This document shows, in pieces, positions 62,601 through 64,000 of a stretch of DNA of 64,000 nt; within the stretch, counting starts at the first letter, position 1; each line of letters begins with the position of its first letter. Made by a program: the position numbers and the translations under genes. The DNA comes from Aquarana catesbeiana (taxonomy: Eukaryota > Chordata > Amphibia > Anura > Ranidae): the NCBI RefSeq assembly GCF_042186555.1, contig NC_133327.1, forward strand, positions 325,636,746 through 325,700,745. Reading direction: 5' to 3'. A model generated the notes under the pieces. It was not told where the DNA came from. It searched no databases and saw only the letters and a list, made by a program, of their open reading frames with translations.

Positions 62601-62914
62601 AGTGACACGCTCAGGGCTCCCAATGATTCTGCATTATGGTGAGTTGAACTATTTCAGTTTATATTACAATGTAATGATAGAAATAATGTGTTTCAATCAT
62701 CCTGACACCATAACAACCATGGTGCCGGGGATGATTGAAGCACTAACACCAGCCATTGCCTTGAAAATTTGCCTGCGAAAAATCCTTACCCCTCGCGCAC
62801 TTACCCTGAAGTATTTTTAGTCTGTACAATTAAAGCCAGTTATTTTCAGTGTTCTCGTGTGTGGAGATATGTTTTTAATTGATCTATTGTAGAAGTCATC
62901 GATAAAGGACGTGG

Positions 62915-62941
62915 TGTGTGTATGTGTGTGTGTGTGTGTGG
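62915..62941 (+). repeat. (TG)n microsatellite
   Basis: A GTGTGTGT run with one TATG interruption, followed by a G run. It corresponds to the (CA)n at 20524-20541 in the sister hAT. Confidence 0.9.
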
Positions 62942-63834
62942 GTGGGGGGGGGCGGCATTGAAGGACCCGGCCTTGGGGCGGCAAAGGGAGTAAATCCGGG
63001 CCTGCATACATAAGAAACTCGCTATTTGATTTTTATCATTGCTTGTTTTCTTATTAAAAGTTTTTTTCGTTTCTAAGTATTAAAGTCTTTTTGAGATGTG
63101 TTGGTTCCAGTTCAAAAGTTCATACTTCCAGATCTTGGAACGCATCTAATTTCTGCCTGTCCAGTCCCTTCGTTCTTATAAATACACGTCCGTTTGCATC
63201 ATAACCACGCCACTAAAGACGCATGTTGATGATGAAGCGTTGGGCGACGTCAGAGACTGGTGATGCTGGACGTGGTTGGACAGAGACACGGCGGCCATCT
63301 TGATGGTTAGAAGCGCTGGTCGCTTCATACTGCTGTTAGATTTCCTAACGAATGTGAGTTCGTTTTACCTATGATTACAATAAACACCCTTGGTTATGTA
63401 TTTTGCACAATGTGCACATGTGCACAACTCTTGAGATTGTATATGCCCATTGGATTGCACCTGGTATTTTATCCTGTTGAAAAGAGGGTCTCCTAGGATT
63501 TTCGCATGGTCCAGAGGGAGAGAAATGTTTTGGTGCTGTATAAACGAAGGCCTGTTTTTCACTCAATAAAGATTGCCTTCACTACTTGATTACAATACAT
63601 GTGTATAACCCATACACTGATGGTAAGGGTCAGTTTGTTTGGGTGGTGGTGATGGTATTTCTATTCCCTTCTGAAGTTCCCTCCATGGTGGATCTCGTCC
63701 AATAGAAGCTTTTGTTTCCCCTTGATGGTGATGGCTCTGATTGGCTCCACTTTATTTATGCTCAAGAACTTTCTCCTATTATGAACTTTGCATATTTTAA
63801 GCGCTGCACCTTCTCTTTATAATACCTTCCAGAA

Positions 63835-64000
63835 GACTGTGCGGCTGTCTGATTCATTGAGCCATCGGGGAGAGGCTGTGTAGGCCTCTTGCTCCTTGAT
63901 TTGATGAGGCAATACCATTATGGTCTGCAAGGTGGAATCATTCAGAGTGATTCTTTCTTGTGATTTCCCAATGAAAGTGAAGAAATAGTATTTTTAAGTA
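63835..64000 (+). repeat. Continuation of the LTR-like sequence
   Basis: This is the right flank of the Penelope insertion and is continuous with 58066-58824 once the insertion and one target copy are removed. No coding sequence is recognised before the window ends. Confidence 0.4.

Larger units (their letters stand above)
61809..63004 (+). mobile_element. hAT-type non-autonomous element (1.2 kb)
   Basis: The left end is CAGGGCCGGATTAGCC. The right end, reverse complemented, is CAGGCCCGGATTTACTCCC. Identical 8-bp duplications CATACATA flank it (61801-61808 and 63005-63012). It contains a CGCATGCGC-rich block, a 35-bp minisatellite, the hairpin tail module (62615-62760) and a (TG)n tract. It is the sister of the nested copy at 20465-22344 and lies in the 3' UTR of the Penelope element. 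Confidence 0.93.
58840..63819. mobile_element. Penelope-like element, two copies head to head, with nested hAT
   Basis: A minus-strand copy (60387 to 58840: GIY-YIG endonuclease then 3' UTR) and a plus-strand copy (about 60388-63819: RT C-terminus, GIY-YIG endonuclease, 3' UTR) meet near 60387. They share long inverted sequence from the endonuclease to the outer ends. TAATACCTTTCAGAA (58825-58839) and TAATACCTTCCAGAA (63820-63834) form a 15-bp target duplication with one mismatch around the whole unit, so it inserted as one inverted structure. The hAT at 61809-63004 came later. Inverted partial copies are known for Penelope-like elements. Confidence 0.85.

Overview
The window looks like repeat-rich intergenic or intronic DNA from a vertebrate, most likely a frog. 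The types and textures of its elements (Gmr1-like Gypsy, Harbinger, Penelope, CR1/L2, L1, hAT and Tc1) fit a large, transposon-laden amphibian genome. The frog assignment, and a ranid-like one in particular, is inference from repeat style; no host gene identifies the species. I found no convincing host protein-coding gene, rRNA or functional tRNA. Almost every long open frame belongs to a transposable element or is an artefact of a minisatellite.

Layout. 0.87-1.31 kb is a CR1 tail. 2.2-2.7 kb is a small inverted-repeat element. 3.0-5.9 kb is a minisatellite-bearing element hit by a 5'-truncated L1 (4.25-5.79 kb). 5.95-18.45 kb is one minus-strand Ty3/Gypsy element of the Gmr1 type (gag-PR-IN-RT-RH-LTR, with integrase before reverse transcriptase). 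It is split by two clean insertions: an L2 LINE (8046 onward) that itself carries a complete LTR element (9149-13361), and a hAT element (13793-16872). The LTR element has a proline-tRNA-type primer site and an unrecognised protein instead of gag/pol. 18.5-27.3 kb holds a chain of hAT and MITE insertions, including a hAT inside a hAT, all with 8-bp target duplications, plus a tRNA-headed SINE. 27.9-29.7 kb is an L2 fragment and a rearranged Tc1 element. 29.7-36 kb is mostly unassigned AT-rich DNA with LTR-like pieces. 36.5-39.4 kb is an L1 fragment followed by a roughly 70-copy 31-bp minisatellite.

42999-50204 is an almost complete 7.2-kb Harbinger with terminal inverted repeats. It encodes an apparently intact two-exon transposase (minus strand), a three-exon Myb/SANT-like protein (plus strand, frame-damaged) and a MADF-domain protein (minus strand, frame-damaged). 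The last two diverge from a shared CpG- and GC-box-rich promoter region. 50.4-53.3 kb holds another SINE, hairpin repeats and a U2-snRNA-headed retroposed sequence inside a MITE. 53.3-58.1 kb is an L1 (ORF1 plus endonuclease/RT) cut by a hAT. 58.8-63.8 kb is a Penelope-like element in a head-to-head inverted arrangement, flanked by a 15-bp target duplication and hit by another hAT.

Two themes stand out. Nested insertions can be undone exactly from their target duplications, which gives a relative age order. Several hAT-type elements with different ends carry internal minisatellites, and some share the same hairpin-bearing module beside them.
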